Shown here: piece by piece, positions 34,565 to 44,009 of the stretch | Layout: each line of letters opens with the position of its first letter | Numbering within the stretch: position 1 is the first letter of the stretch | Origin: JAGNLA01 sp964639885 | GTDB lineage: Bacteria > Caldisericota > Caldisericia > JAAYUI01 | Direction: 5' to 3' | Length of the DNA stretch: 52,408 bases | Assembly: GCA_964639885.1 (NCBI GenBank) | Contig: CAZXEH010000014.1 | Span: 1 to 52,408, forward strand | Made by a program: the position numbers and the translations under genes | The notes under the pieces: model-generated | The model's database searches: none | Seen by the model: the letters and a program-made list of their open reading frames with translations, nothing else | Told to the model about the DNA's origin: nothing

Positions 34565-36238
34565 GTGATCGTATCTGACATAGTGTTTTTCGTTGCTTTC
34601 CTGGGTGTACTGACAACAGTCTCCTGGTTCCTTGGAAGCTACATCGGCAACGTTGCCAACGGAACCATCAGGTTTCTGGAACCAATCGAGGGGGTTTTCT
34701 ACAGGCTTCTGGGCGTGGACAAATCCAAAGAGATGGATTGGAAGGAATATGCAAAAGCCTTCGTTGTCTTCCTTCTGTTCGGCATCTGCCTGCTGTTTGC
34801 CATTCAGATGCTCCAGGGATTCCTGCCATTTAACCCTCAGGGGTTTGGCGGTGTTCGCTGGGATTCAGCCCTCAACACTTCAGTCTCTTTCGCTACAAAC
34901 ACAAACTGGCAGCCGGTTTCAGGTGAGCTGACCATGAGCCACTTCACCCAGATGGCCGGTATGACTGTCCAGAATTTTCTCTCGGCAGCTGCAGGGCTTG
35001 CTGTGGCCTTCGTTTTGATGCGGTCGTTTTCAAGGAAGACTGTTTCAACAATTGGAAACTTCTGGGTTGACTTGGTTAAAGGAACATTCTACATCCTGGT
35101 TCCGCTTTCAATCCTGTTTTCAATAGTGTTTGCCGGGCTTGGTGTTGTTCAGACACTTCAAGGTTCAGTGAGCGCTACCACTCTTTCGGGTGGAACCCAG
35201 ATTTTACCACTTGGGCAGGTTGCCTCCCAGCTTGCAATAAAGCTGCTTGGTTCAAACGGTGGTGGTTTTTTTGGCGCAAACTCAGCACACCCGTTTGAGA
35301 ACCCATCGATGGTCACAAACATCGTCTCGTTGTTTTCCATTCTGCTAATTCCTGCAGCCCTTCCGTTTGCATTCGGAAAGATGCTTGGAGACAAGAGGAA
35401 AGGTCTGGCCATCTTTGCTGCAATGATGGTTCTTTTCCTCATTGGACTCGGTGTCGTATATGCCAATGAAGCTAGGTCAGTGCAGATTGCCGGCATATCG
35501 GGCAATGCTGGAATCTACGGCAAGGACGTCCGTTTCGGTGTAGCCACCTCAGCCCTCTGGTCACAGGCCACAACAGCCACCTCCAACGGCAGCGTCAACG
35601 CCATGCACGACATGATGACACCCGGTGCAAACCTGATCCACATCTTTAACATCATCACCGGAGAGGTGATCTTTGGCGGAATCGGCGTCGGCATAGTTGG
35701 AATGCTGCTTTATGCCGTTCTCACCATGTTCATCGCAGGTCTGATGATCGGCCGAACACCAGAACTTCTGGGCAAGAAACTTGAGATAACTGAGATGTGG
35801 ATGGCGGTAATCGCATTGATGGGGCCAGCCGTTGTTACACTTTGCATGACAGGCGTTGGCATCCTCTTCAAGGCAAACGCAGGTTCGGCAAACCCTGAGG
35901 GCTCAAGGGCACTGACCGAGATAATCTATGCCAATGCTTCCTTCGTTGGCAACAACGGTTCGGCATTAGGGGGAATACAGGCCAACACGATCTTCATGAA
36001 CATCTCAGGATCAATCGGAATGCTCTTTGGCAGGCTGGCAACCGTGATTCCAGCAATCGCCCTTGCCGGTTCGCTGGCAAGAAAGAAGATTTCACCACAA
36101 TCAGTTGCATCCATCGACATCGCTTCACCGGTTTTCATCGTCATGCTCATCGTCATCATCCTGATCGTTGGTGCCTTGACGTTCTTCCCTGCGCTCCTTC
36201 TTGGGCCGGTGCTTGAATCAATGAAGCTGGGAATGTGA
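34565..36238 (+). CDS. kdpA: potassium-transporting ATPase subunit A
   Basis: The channel-like K+-binding subunit of the KdpFABC pump, in the cytoplasmic membrane. The 557-residue length is normal. About ten membrane spans are seen, with four selectivity-filter-type loops such as SFATNTNWQPVSGE, SNGGGFFGANSAHPFENP, GNNGSALGG and the NAMHDMMTPGANL segment. GTG 34565 was chosen because AAAGGAG lies 7 nt upstream; a GTG at 34559 is too close to that site. kdpB follows after 8 bp. No KdpF-like peptide is visible between the promoter and kdpA. Confidence 0.96.
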   Translation: MIVSDIVFFVAFLGVLTTVSWFLGSYIGNVANGTIRFLEPIEGVFYRLLGVDKSKEMDWKEYAKAFVVFLLFGICLLFAIQMLQGFLPFNPQGFGGVRWDSALNTSVSFATNTNWQPVSGELTMSHFTQMAGMTVQNFLSAAAGLAVAFVLMRSFSRKTVSTIGNFWVDLVKGTFYILVPLSILFSIVFAGLGVVQTLQGSVSATTLSGGTQILPLGQVASQLAIKLLGSNGGGFFGANSAHPFENPSMVTNIVSLFSILLIPAALPFAFGKMLGDKRKGLAIFAAMMVLFLIGLGVVYANEARSVQIAGISGNAGIYGKDVRFGVATSALWSQATTATSNGSVNAMHDMMTPGANLIHIFNIITGEVIFGGIGVGIVGMLLYAVLTMFIAGLMIGRTPELLGKKLEITEMWMAVIALMGPAVVTLCMTGVGILFKANAGSANPEGSRALTEIIYANASFVGNNGSALGGIQANTIFMNISGSIGMLFGRLATVIPAIALAGSLARKKISPQSVASIDIASPVFIVMLIVIILIVGALTFFPALLLGPVLESMKLGM

Positions 36239-36246
36239 GGTCTCAG

Positions 36247-38280
36247 ATGTCAAAGAAAAAAACTTCAATCTTCTCGGCAAAACTAGTCATTCCGGCAGTG
36301 GCACAGGCACTCAAAAAACTTTCCCCTGCATTCATGTGGAAGAATCCGGTCATGTTCCTGTGCGAATTGGCTGGAGTTGCCGTTCTGGTTCAGTCCGGGA
36401 TTTCACTTTTCTCGGGCAAGCCATTCGGATATGAACTCCAGATTGCATTCTGGCTGCTTTTCACTGTCGTTTTCTCAAACTTTGCCGAATCACTGGCTGA
36501 GGGAAGAGGAAAAGCACAGGCTGAAACACTGCGCCAGAGCCGATCCGAAGCATATGCAAACCTTGTTGTTGCCGATGGAACAAAGAAAGTCCCGGCAACA
36601 GCCCTGAAAAAAGGCGACATGGTCATTGTAAGTCCGAATGAAAACATCCCTTCGGATGGCGACATCGTCGATGGCGTCTGCCTTGTGGATGAGTCGGCAA
36701 TCACCGGCGAATCCGCTCCGGTTGTCAGGGAATCCGGCGGTGACAGGTCTGGCGTTACCGGTGGAACCAAGGTTTTGACCGGCGTAATGAAAGTCCTGAT
36801 CACGACAAATCCTGGCGAAACCTTCATCGATCAGATGATCTCGATGGTCGAAGGGGCAAAGCGCCAGAAAACTCCGAACGAACTCGCACTGGAAATCCTC
36901 CTTCTGGCTCTCACGGTCGTTTTCATCGCTGTTACAATAACGCTGGTTCCTCTGGCTGGTTTCCTTGGCACGTCAACGACCTTTGTCGTGCTGGTCTCGC
37001 TTTTGGTGTGCCTGATCCCAACAACCATCTCTGGACTGCTTCCGGCAATCGGAATCGCTGGAATGGACAGGCTTATTTCTAAAAATGTCATTGCTCTGTC
37101 AGGACGAGCCGTCGAAGCCTCAGGCGATGTGGACGTGGTTTTATTGGACAAAACCGGCACAATCACTCTTGGCAACAGGCTTGCAACCGAATTCCTGCTG
37201 GCAGAAGGCGTAAACATAAGGGATTTGGCAAGGGGCGCTCTCCTCTCCTCACTTGCCGACTCAACCCCTGAGGGTCGCTCGATTCTCAACCTTTCAAAGG
37301 AAATCCTTGAAATTCGTGGTCGTGAGATAAAAGCTCCGGTAGATTCTGTTTTTGTCGCATTCTCAGCCGAAACCCGCATGAGCGGAATCGATGTTGAAGG
37401 ACGTGAAATCAGGAAAGGTGCACCGGATACCATCGAAGAACTCGTAAAATCCAAAGGCGGCCACTACTCTGAAATGGTCAAGGGACACGTAGAGGAAGTC
37501 GCAAAACACGGAGGCACACCGCTCGTAGTGTGCGAAAACAGCACGGTTCTCGGTGTGGTCAGACTCAAGGACGTGCTCAAGGACAACATCAAACAGAGGC
37601 TGCACCAGCTTCGTCAGCTCGGAATAAGATCGGTCATGATAACCGGCGACAACCCCCTTACAGCCGCATCAATCGCTGCCGAGGCCGGCATCGATGACTT
37701 TGTGGCGCAGGCAAGACCTGAAAACAAGCTTGAACTCATCAGGAATTACCAGACCAACGGGCACCTTGTGGCAATGATCGGAGACGGAACCAACGACGCA
37801 CCGGCACTTGCCCAGTCAGATGTTGGTGTCGCCATGAACGCTGGTACACAGGCAGCAAGAGAGGCTGCAAACATGGTCGATCTCGACTCCAACCCCTCCA
37901 AACTTCTGGATATCGTCGAGATTGGCAAACAGATATTGATTACAAGAGGATCGCTAACGACTTTCTCGATTGCAAACGACCTGGCCAAATACTTCGCCAT
38001 CCTGCCGTCGATCTTTGTCACCGCCTATCCTGAACTCGATGTGCTCAACATCATGAGGCTCAATCCTGCAACAGCCGTTCTTTCAGCCGTAATTTTCAAT
38101 GCTATCATCATTCCGGCGCTGATTCCGCTCTCGCTCAAGGGTGTCAGCTACAAGCCGATGAATGCCGGAAAACTGCTCAGGTACAACCTGCTTGTCTACG
38201 GTGTGGGCGGTCTGATCCTGCCGTTTGTGGGCATAAAGCTGATTGACCTTCTGCTCACACTGCTTGGTGTTGGGAGGTAG
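36247..38280 (+). CDS. kdpB: potassium-transporting ATPase ATP-binding subunit B
   Basis: P-type ATPase subunit that drives K+ uptake. The 677-residue protein has TGES (154-157), phosphorylated Asp301 in DKTGTITLGN, the KdpB-type nucleotide domain (FSAETRMSG, KGAPDTI) and the hinge MITGDNPLTA...GDGTNDAPALAQ. Membrane spans lie at 37-85, 215-265 and the C-terminus. All catalytic motifs are intact. ATG 36247 has GAGG six bases upstream and gives the usual N-terminus. It is followed by kdpC with a 2-bp gap and GGGAGG near its own stop, typical of a co-translated operon. Confidence 0.97.
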   Translation: MSKKKTSIFSAKLVIPAVAQALKKLSPAFMWKNPVMFLCELAGVAVLVQSGISLFSGKPFGYELQIAFWLLFTVVFSNFAESLAEGRGKAQAETLRQSRSEAYANLVVADGTKKVPATALKKGDMVIVSPNENIPSDGDIVDGVCLVDESAITGESAPVVRESGGDRSGVTGGTKVLTGVMKVLITTNPGETFIDQMISMVEGAKRQKTPNELALEILLLALTVVFIAVTITLVPLAGFLGTSTTFVVLVSLLVCLIPTTISGLLPAIGIAGMDRLISKNVIALSGRAVEASGDVDVVLLDKTGTITLGNRLATEFLLAEGVNIRDLARGALLSSLADSTPEGRSILNLSKEILEIRGREIKAPVDSVFVAFSAETRMSGIDVEGREIRKGAPDTIEELVKSKGGHYSEMVKGHVEEVAKHGGTPLVVCENSTVLGVVRLKDVLKDNIKQRLHQLRQLGIRSVMITGDNPLTAASIAAEAGIDDFVAQARPENKLELIRNYQTNGHLVAMIGDGTNDAPALAQSDVGVAMNAGTQAAREAANMVDLDSNPSKLLDIVEIGKQILITRGSLTTFSIANDLAKYFAILPSIFVTAYPELDVLNIMRLNPATAVLSAVIFNAIIIPALIPLSLKGVSYKPMNAGKLLRYNLLVYGVGGLILPFVGIKLIDLLLTLLGVGR

Positions 38281-38282
38281 AG

Positions 38283-38828
38283 ATGAAAAATATCAAAACA
38301 GCTTTGATTGCGCTTGTGGTCTTCACGGTTCTGCTTGGCATCGTCTATCCACTTGTAATAACAGGCATCGCAAACCTTTTCTTCCCGAATCAGGCGAAAG
38401 GCTCTCTGGTTGAAAAGGATGGAGTGGTCGTTGGCTCAAGTCTGGTTGGACAGGAGTTCAAGGACGACGGTTTCTTTCACGGCAGACCCTCAAGCACTGG
38501 TTATCAACAGGGAACCTCTTCAAACACGGCCCTCTCAAACCAGGACATGAAGGAAAAGGTGACTCTTGCAGTCGAAGAAGCCAGAACAGATCTCGAAATG
38601 ACTGAAGACAAGAACGTTCCAGCCGATCTGGTTCTGGAAAGCGCATCCGGTCTCGATCCAGACATCACCCTTGAGGCTGCACTTTTGCAGGCAAAATCAG
38701 TTGCAGCTGCAAGAAACATCGATGAAACAAAACTCGAAGCCCTGGTCAGATCACTGGCGAAGCAAGGCATCGGATACAGCTATGTAAATGTTTTGGAACT
38801 GAACATGAAGATGATGGAGATGAAATGA
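38283..38828 (+). CDS. kdpC: potassium-transporting ATPase subunit C
   Basis: The small single-span subunit that stabilises the pump. The 181-residue protein has an N-terminal membrane span (about 7-30, ending VITGIANLFFP), then the family motifs GSSLVGQEF, FHGRPSSTGY, ALSNQDM, VTLAVEEAR and the later PADLVLESASGLDPDITLEAALLQ in two parts. Length is close to the usual 190. GGGAGG precedes ATG 38283. The last codon overlaps the start of the kdpD gene (ATGA). Confidence 0.96.
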   Translation: MKNIKTALIALVVFTVLLGIVYPLVITGIANLFFPNQAKGSLVEKDGVVVGSSLVGQEFKDDGFFHGRPSSTGYQQGTSSNTALSNQDMKEKVTLAVEEARTDLEMTEDKNVPADLVLESASGLDPDITLEAALLQAKSVAAARNIDETKLEALVRSLAKQGIGYSYVNVLELNMKMMEMK

Positions 38829-40780
38829 GCCAGGACAAGCGACCAAACCCGGACGACCTTCTCAAGATGATCCTCTCGAAAGAGGAGGACGTAAAGGAAA
38901 ACGAATCAGGCAGGGGCAAGCTCAAGATTTTTCTGGGTCTGGCTGCTGGTGTTGGTAAAACCTTCAGAATGCTTCAAAGAGCCCACGGCGCCAAAGAACA
39001 GGGAATTGATATAGTCGTTGGTATCCTGGAAACCCACGGCAGGGAAGAAACCAAGAAGCTGCTTGAAGGGCTTGAGGTAATCCCAAGAAAAGACATCCAG
39101 TATCAAGGCATAAAGCTTGATGAGATGGATATCGACGGCATACTTGCAAGAAAACCCGAACTGGTACTGGTTGATGAACTGGCTCACACTAACGTCCCGT
39201 CTTCAAGGCACGAAAAGCGTTATCAAGACGTGATCGAGCTGCTCGATGCAGGCATTGACGTCTGGACAACCCTCAACGTCCAGCACATTGAGAGCTTCAA
39301 TGACATGGTTGAGCAGGTCACTGGAATAAAGGTCAAGGAAACCGTTCCGGATTCAGTGCTTGAAGAGGCCCATCACCCACAGGGCATCGAAGTGGTCGAC
39401 CTTCCTCCTGACGAACTGCTTGAAAGGCTCAAGGAAGGCAAAGTCTACGTTCCTGAAAAATCAACCCAGGCCATGCAGCAGTTCTTCAGAAAAGGCAACC
39501 TCATGGCTCTTCGTGAGATGGCACTCAGGTACGTTGCAAGAACAGTCGACGGCGACATCAGAACATACATGGAGCGACACAACATTGCAGGCCCATGGAG
39601 CACAAGCCCGAGGATGCTGGCCTGCATCTCTCCAAGCACGAACTCAGAAAAGCTCATCAGACTGGCAAAACAGCTTGCACCGGGAATTGATGCCGAATGG
39701 TTCGCAGTCCATGTCGAAACACCCTTTCAGGGCATACCAACCGGTGAGCAGGCAAAACAGCTTGCAAAAAACATCGATCTTGTAAACCATCTTGGTGGAA
39801 AGGTCGTCATCCTCTCTGGAGCCGATCCAGCTCAGGAGATTCTTGAGTTTGCCAGGCGTGAAAACATAGTCATCATAATTGTCGGGGCAAGACCAGGCAG
39901 AACAACGCTGGGTTCACCGTTTGCCGAAGCGCTGGTTGCCGGTTCCGGGTCAATCCATGTTCTTGTTGTAAACGAATCTGGACTGTCCAGAAAAAGGGTC
40001 AGGTTCGGAAACCCGCTCACATGGAACTTCAACAACATCGCCTTCTCTCTGGCGATCATGTCAATCTTCATCGTCACCTGCTGGTCGTTCAAGCCCTGGC
40101 TCGGCTTTGACAACATCGTCATGATACTGCTCCTGCCCGTTCTCTTCTCAGGCATTCTCGGAGGAAGGGTTCCCGGAATCATCAACACTGTGATAGGTTT
40201 GCTGGCTCTGGACTTCCTCTTTGTTGAACCCATCTTTTCGTTTACAATAGGCAACCTTGTCCACATCCCCACATTTTTTGTTTTCCTTCTTGTCGGAGTC
40301 GGTACAAGTTTCGTTGCTGAAATTGTGAGATTCAGGGGTAAAAGAGCAAGACAGCGCGAAAAGTTTGTGCACTCACTATATGACCTGACAAAAGACCTGC
40401 TTGAGGTGAACAACGAGGATGAGGCCTGTGCCATGGCCGAGCAAAAGATCAGGTCGGTTTTTGAAACTGACCCCATAATCCTTATCCACCACCACGAAAC
40501 CCTCGCTCCAGCTGGATCATGTCTGTTGCTCATGACCGACAACGACAGGGCCACGGCTGCCTGGACGTTTGAGCACGAAGAGCCTGCAGGAAAGCACACT
40601 GACACACTCTCTTCGGCAACAGACTACACCTTCTTCCCACTGGTTTCATCAACCCAGATCGAAGGGGTCGTCGGCCTGAAGCTGAAAGAAGCGCTTGGGT
40701 CAGACCGCACGAGACTGCTGGTCAGCTTCACAAACATCATCGCCCTCTCCCTTTCAAGGTTTCGGACAGCAAAACCTTGA
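38825..40780 (+). CDS. kdpD: KdpD-type sensor lacking the histidine kinase domain
   Basis: A 651-residue protein matching the N-terminal two thirds of KdpD: a KdpD domain with Walker A GLAAGVGKT (38-46) and VDELAHTNVP, the WTTLNVQHIESFND segment, a Usp-like domain (about 255-375), four close membrane spans (about 400-510, DUF4118) and a GAF domain (about 525-645). It stops there. The HisKA and HATPase modules that make full-length KdpD about 890 residues are absent, and the next gene begins 54 bp later with no leftover kinase sequence in any frame. No kdpE follows. It probably acts as a sensor subunit working with a separate kinase, or regulates by direct binding. Its start overlaps kdpC. Confidence 0.9.
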   Translation: MSQDKRPNPDDLLKMILSKEEDVKENESGRGKLKIFLGLAAGVGKTFRMLQRAHGAKEQGIDIVVGILETHGREETKKLLEGLEVIPRKDIQYQGIKLDEMDIDGILARKPELVLVDELAHTNVPSSRHEKRYQDVIELLDAGIDVWTTLNVQHIESFNDMVEQVTGIKVKETVPDSVLEEAHHPQGIEVVDLPPDELLERLKEGKVYVPEKSTQAMQQFFRKGNLMALREMALRYVARTVDGDIRTYMERHNIAGPWSTSPRMLACISPSTNSEKLIRLAKQLAPGIDAEWFAVHVETPFQGIPTGEQAKQLAKNIDLVNHLGGKVVILSGADPAQEILEFARRENIVIIIVGARPGRTTLGSPFAEALVAGSGSIHVLVVNESGLSRKRVRFGNPLTWNFNNIAFSLAIMSIFIVTCWSFKPWLGFDNIVMILLLPVLFSGILGGRVPGIINTVIGLLALDFLFVEPIFSFTIGNLVHIPTFFVFLLVGVGTSFVAEIVRFRGKRARQREKFVHSLYDLTKDLLEVNNEDEACAMAEQKIRSVFETDPIILIHHHETLAPAGSCLLLMTDNDRATAAWTFEHEEPAGKHTDTLSSATDYTFFPLVSSTQIEGVVGLKLKEALGSDRTRLLVSFTNIIALSLSRFRTAKP

Positions 40781-40833
40781 TTTGCACTTTTTTTGATTGA
40801 ATTAAACCTGAATTCAACGCACACTCCTAAACC

Positions 40834-42210
40834 ATGAGTCTACAGGGTTACAAAGGCAGAGCCAAGCAGGTTCTCGAGTCAATGAACGCCAGGGTATGGG
40901 CAGACGTCGAGGTCGACACAAACAAGGGAATGTTCCGCGGAATCATCCTTCCAAGGTCTGAACAGGCGGACGAATTCCACGTGGTCATAAAACTCATCAC
41001 CGGCTACAACATCGGCATCGCTGTCGACAACATCACAGCCATCCGTGAAGTCGGCTACAAGGAAGCAAAATACAAAATTCCAGAGCAGGAGTTCCCGTTT
41101 GACCCCGTCAAGCCAAACGTTACGTTGCTTGGCACAGGCGGAACAATCGCCTCAAGGCTCGACTACAGGACAGGAGCCGTCATTCCGGCGTTCACACCGG
41201 GCGAACTTTACGGCGCAGTCCCTGAACTTGCCGACATCTGCAACCTCAAGACAATCAAGCTTTTCGGCGTGTTCTCCGAGAACATGGGCTGGGAACAGTA
41301 CAAGATTCTGGCTGAGGCAATCGGTCAGGAAATCAGCAACGGAGCAGCCGGAATCGTCATCGGCCACGGCACCGACACCATGCACCACACAGCAGCCGCC
41401 CTCTCCTTTATGGTTCAGGATTCGCCGGTTCCAATCGTCATGGTCGGTTCACAGAGATCGTCGGACAGGCCGTCATCTGACGCAGCCTTCAACCTTCGCT
41501 GCTCATCAAACGCAGCAGCCCACGGAAACATCGCCGAAGTCATGGTTTGCATGTTTGGCCCGACATCGGATTCATACAACCTGCTTCACAGGGGCACAAG
41601 AGTAAGGAAAATGCACAGCTCCTACCGCTCAACCTTCAGAACCCTTTCCGACATCCCCCTTGCCATGTGCACACCAGACAAGGTTACGCCACTCAAAAAG
41701 GACTTCAGGCCAAGGCGCAAGGACAGAAACGTCAAGATCGACGCCGTCTACGATGACCGCGTGGCAATCGTCTATTACTACACCAGCATGAAGCCGGACA
41801 TGATCGACTCGCTGGTGGAAAAGGGATACAAAGGAATCGTCATTGCCGGAACCGGTCTCGGCCACGTCAACAAACCGCTCTATGAACCGCTCAGGCGTGC
41901 AGTCCAGGCCGGCGTTCAGGTTTACATGACCGTCCAGACCATGTGGGGTTTTGCCCAGATGTACGTTTACGACACCGGACGCGACCTCATGGAACTTGGA
42001 GTCATTCCCGCAGCAAACATGCTCCCCGAAGTCGCCTACATCAAGCTTGGCTGGGCTTTGGGCCACTCACAGGATCGCGAAGAGGTCAAAAGGCTCATGC
42101 TCACCCGCGTGGTCGACGAGATCACCGAAAGGGAACCGCCGGACGGGTATCTTGTGTTCCAGGGCGGCCTGCCTGAGATCGAGGATTTCCTGGGGAAGCA
42201 TATTAGATAG
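40834..42210 (+). CDS. gatD: GatD-type amidotransferase/asparaginase subunit
   Basis: A 458-residue protein of the archaeal GatD family, which with GatE makes Gln-tRNA(Gln) from Glu-tRNA(Gln); GatD releases ammonia from an amide donor. The N-terminal SH3-like GatD domain (about 1-85) distinguishes it from plain asparaginases. Asparaginase motifs follow: LGTGGTIAS (first Thr) and GHGTDTMHHTAAAL (second Thr and Asp), then VMVGSQRSSDRPSSDAAFN. A basic stretch (FRPRRKDRNVK) and the C-terminal asparaginase lobe complete it. No gatE is in the window, and such a gene is unexpected in a bacterium. No Shine-Dalgarno is clear before ATG 40834 and no convincing promoter either; it may be read from the kdp transcript. 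Confidence 0.88.
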   Translation: MSLQGYKGRAKQVLESMNARVWADVEVDTNKGMFRGIILPRSEQADEFHVVIKLITGYNIGIAVDNITAIREVGYKEAKYKIPEQEFPFDPVKPNVTLLGTGGTIASRLDYRTGAVIPAFTPGELYGAVPELADICNLKTIKLFGVFSENMGWEQYKILAEAIGQEISNGAAGIVIGHGTDTMHHTAAALSFMVQDSPVPIVMVGSQRSSDRPSSDAAFNLRCSSNAAAHGNIAEVMVCMFGPTSDSYNLLHRGTRVRKMHSSYRSTFRTLSDIPLAMCTPDKVTPLKKDFRPRRKDRNVKIDAVYDDRVAIVYYYTSMKPDMIDSLVEKGYKGIVIAGTGLGHVNKPLYEPLRRAVQAGVQVYMTVQTMWGFAQMYVYDTGRDLMELGVIPAANMLPEVAYIKLGWALGHSQDREEVKRLMLTRVVDEITEREPPDGYLVFQGGLPEIEDFLGKHIR

Positions 42211-42213
42211 TTA

Positions 42214-43746
42214 TTAACCTTGATTCAGTTTAAACTCTTCGGTAGGCAAGAATGAGTAATATTTTCTTTCATTCTCTCCTATGCTTATAGAATTTTTAAT
42301 ACCAAAAGGGTAATTTACCATAGAATTATAAATTGTTTTTGGGTTATATTCTATATACATATCTTTTAATATTGTCAATAATTCATCGTCATTTTTGTAT
42401 TTTTTATTCTTTTTATATTTCTTAATGTCAAGAAAGTCTATGTTCTTTATAGAAGTATTTTCGAACGAATAATCCATATTTGGGATAAGAAACTCACACT
42501 TATCGCTTATTATGTCTTCATAAATATCAAAATAAAACGTATATAATAGAATAAGGCACAATAGATGAACAGGATTTATATTGTTATCAATCTCATACAA
42601 AATATTGAATAAATTAGATATTCGTTTCATTTCTCGTATATAATCTATCTTATTGTGTAGCACCTTAAATAGTCCCAACTCCGAAATATCCTTTCCATAT
42701 TGCTTTGATATTTCGTCTTTTATCTTTCCCTTGAAAAACATACCCTCGAGATTCTTTGTAAAATAATCTGTGAGCACGACTGGTACAATATAAGGTATGT
42801 TCACCATTTTATGAATGTATTTCTTACCATAGCCCCCAAGTTTCTGGTCTAGCATTTGCGTTAATGATCTTTCGTCGTACCCCATTATTACATTTATTCC
42901 AGAAAGCTCCGTTATTAATCTTATAACTTTGAGCATCGCAAATGCTTCTTCAGTTTGTAGCCTATCCAAATCGTCAATTATAATAACAATTCTTTTTCTG
43001 GGTTCGAATTGGTAGATTGCGTTTTCATCACTATCGTATCCTTTAAATACCTTCATTGATTTGATGCTTAATCTCTCTTCTATTTTGCTCTTTATATCAA
43101 AGAAATCTAGATTTTTCTCGTTGAAAATATTACCGTTAAACATAGATGTCAAAAAACTAAAAAATCTTCTACCTACATTAATAATTTCAAATGCTTCGCC
43201 AACGACTGGGATATCACTTGGTAAATCTGATTGTTCAGCAACAACTATCGACAACTTAATAAAAAGGTTACTTAGAGTTCTGTCCTCATCTGCAATTTCC
43301 TTTGCTATTTTGTAGAAAAATGCTTTAATAATACTTTCTTCGGAACCAAAAAACCACGGGTCAAACCAAATAACTTTGTTTTCATTTGTAATATTGTCTT
43401 CAAATTCGATTTTCTCTTGTTCCAATTTTATGAAAAATGACCAAAGATAAATGACCCTTTGATCAACTTTTAATCTCTTTTCTTCGCTCATTTGATAATA
43501 TGCTTTTGTAAATAATACCTTTTCTAGTTTCTCTTTCTCATCTTTATACTGCTTATAGCTCAACAACTCTTTTACCATTTTCATAAATGATGTCTTTCCA
43601 GAACCCCACAAACCAGAAATACCAACAGATAAATGATCTTTAGAATCCTCACCTCCAACCAAGCTAGCTATGATTGATGCTTGGTATAAAAATCCAAATT
43701 CGTCTTTAAGGATGCTGTCAATCGGTTCATCGTTCCTGACATCCAT
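42214..43746 (-). CDS. KAP family P-loop NTPase
   Basis: A 510-residue NTPase with Walker A GLWGSGKT (45-52) and Walker B IVIIIDDLDR (about 255-265), which places it in the KAP family. In bacteria these are often linked to mobile elements or phage defence. Membrane spans typical of many KAP proteins are not obvious; a moderately hydrophobic stretch (LLCLILLYTFYFDIY) lies near residue 400. Base composition is clearly more AT-rich than in neighbours, with many AAA, ATA and TTA codons, which suggests recent acquisition. ATG 43746 has GGAGG with 7-nt spacing. It converges with gatD, only 3 bp apart, with no terminator seen. Confidence 0.85.
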   Translation of the reverse strand: MDVRNDEPIDSILKDEFGFLYQASIIASLVGGEDSKDHLSVGISGLWGSGKTSFMKMVKELLSYKQYKDEKEKLEKVLFTKAYYQMSEEKRLKVDQRVIYLWSFFIKLEQEKIEFEDNITNENKVIWFDPWFFGSEESIIKAFFYKIAKEIADEDRTLSNLFIKLSIVVAEQSDLPSDIPVVGEAFEIINVGRRFFSFLTSMFNGNIFNEKNLDFFDIKSKIEERLSIKSMKVFKGYDSDENAIYQFEPRKRIVIIIDDLDRLQTEEAFAMLKVIRLITELSGINVIMGYDERSLTQMLDQKLGGYGKKYIHKMVNIPYIVPVVLTDYFTKNLEGMFFKGKIKDEISKQYGKDISELGLFKVLHNKIDYIREMKRISNLFNILYEIDNNINPVHLLCLILLYTFYFDIYEDIISDKCEFLIPNMDYSFENTSIKNIDFLDIKKYKKNKKYKNDDELLTILKDMYIEYNPKTIYNSMVNYPFGIKNSISIGENERKYYSFLPTEEFKLNQG

Positions 43747-43778
43747 GCCCAAACCTCCAAAACTCCGCTTTGAAAAAT

Positions 43779-43806
43779 ATTATGCCGAAACTGCCTGACT
43801 TGTCAA
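43779..43806 (-). promoter_or_regulatory. promoter of the KAP NTPase gene
   Basis: On the - strand TTGACA (43806-43801), 16-bp spacer, CATAAT (43784-43779), about 32 nt before the start codon, which has a GGAGG. Confidence 0.65.
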
Positions 43807-43972
43807 ACATCTCCACCTATTTTTATGAAGTAATTGTAAACAAAATGGTGCGAAACATTAATTTATGATCAACAATGAATTTGCTGGTCAATACTGATTA
43901 ATGTTGGTGTCTTTAATATCCTGGAATGCCACCGGTTGAAAATATGTGAACTTTTTTGCTGTTTTGCCAGTA

Positions 43973-44001
43973 TTGCATGACAGATATGTCAAGTTTACAA
44001 T
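43973..44001 (+). promoter_or_regulatory. promoter of the STAS-like gene, leaderless geometry
   Basis: TTGCAT (43973-43978), 17-bp spacer, TACAAT (43996-44001), then 8 nt to ATG 44010. The earlier in-frame ATG codons at 43977 and 43986 fall inside the promoter. Confidence 0.65.
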
Positions 44002-44009
44002 TTAACCCG

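Noticed and set aside
40781..40833. Possible frameshifted KdpD kinase domain
   Set aside because: Only 53 bases separate the stop from gatD; no HisKA or HATPase motif is present in any frame.
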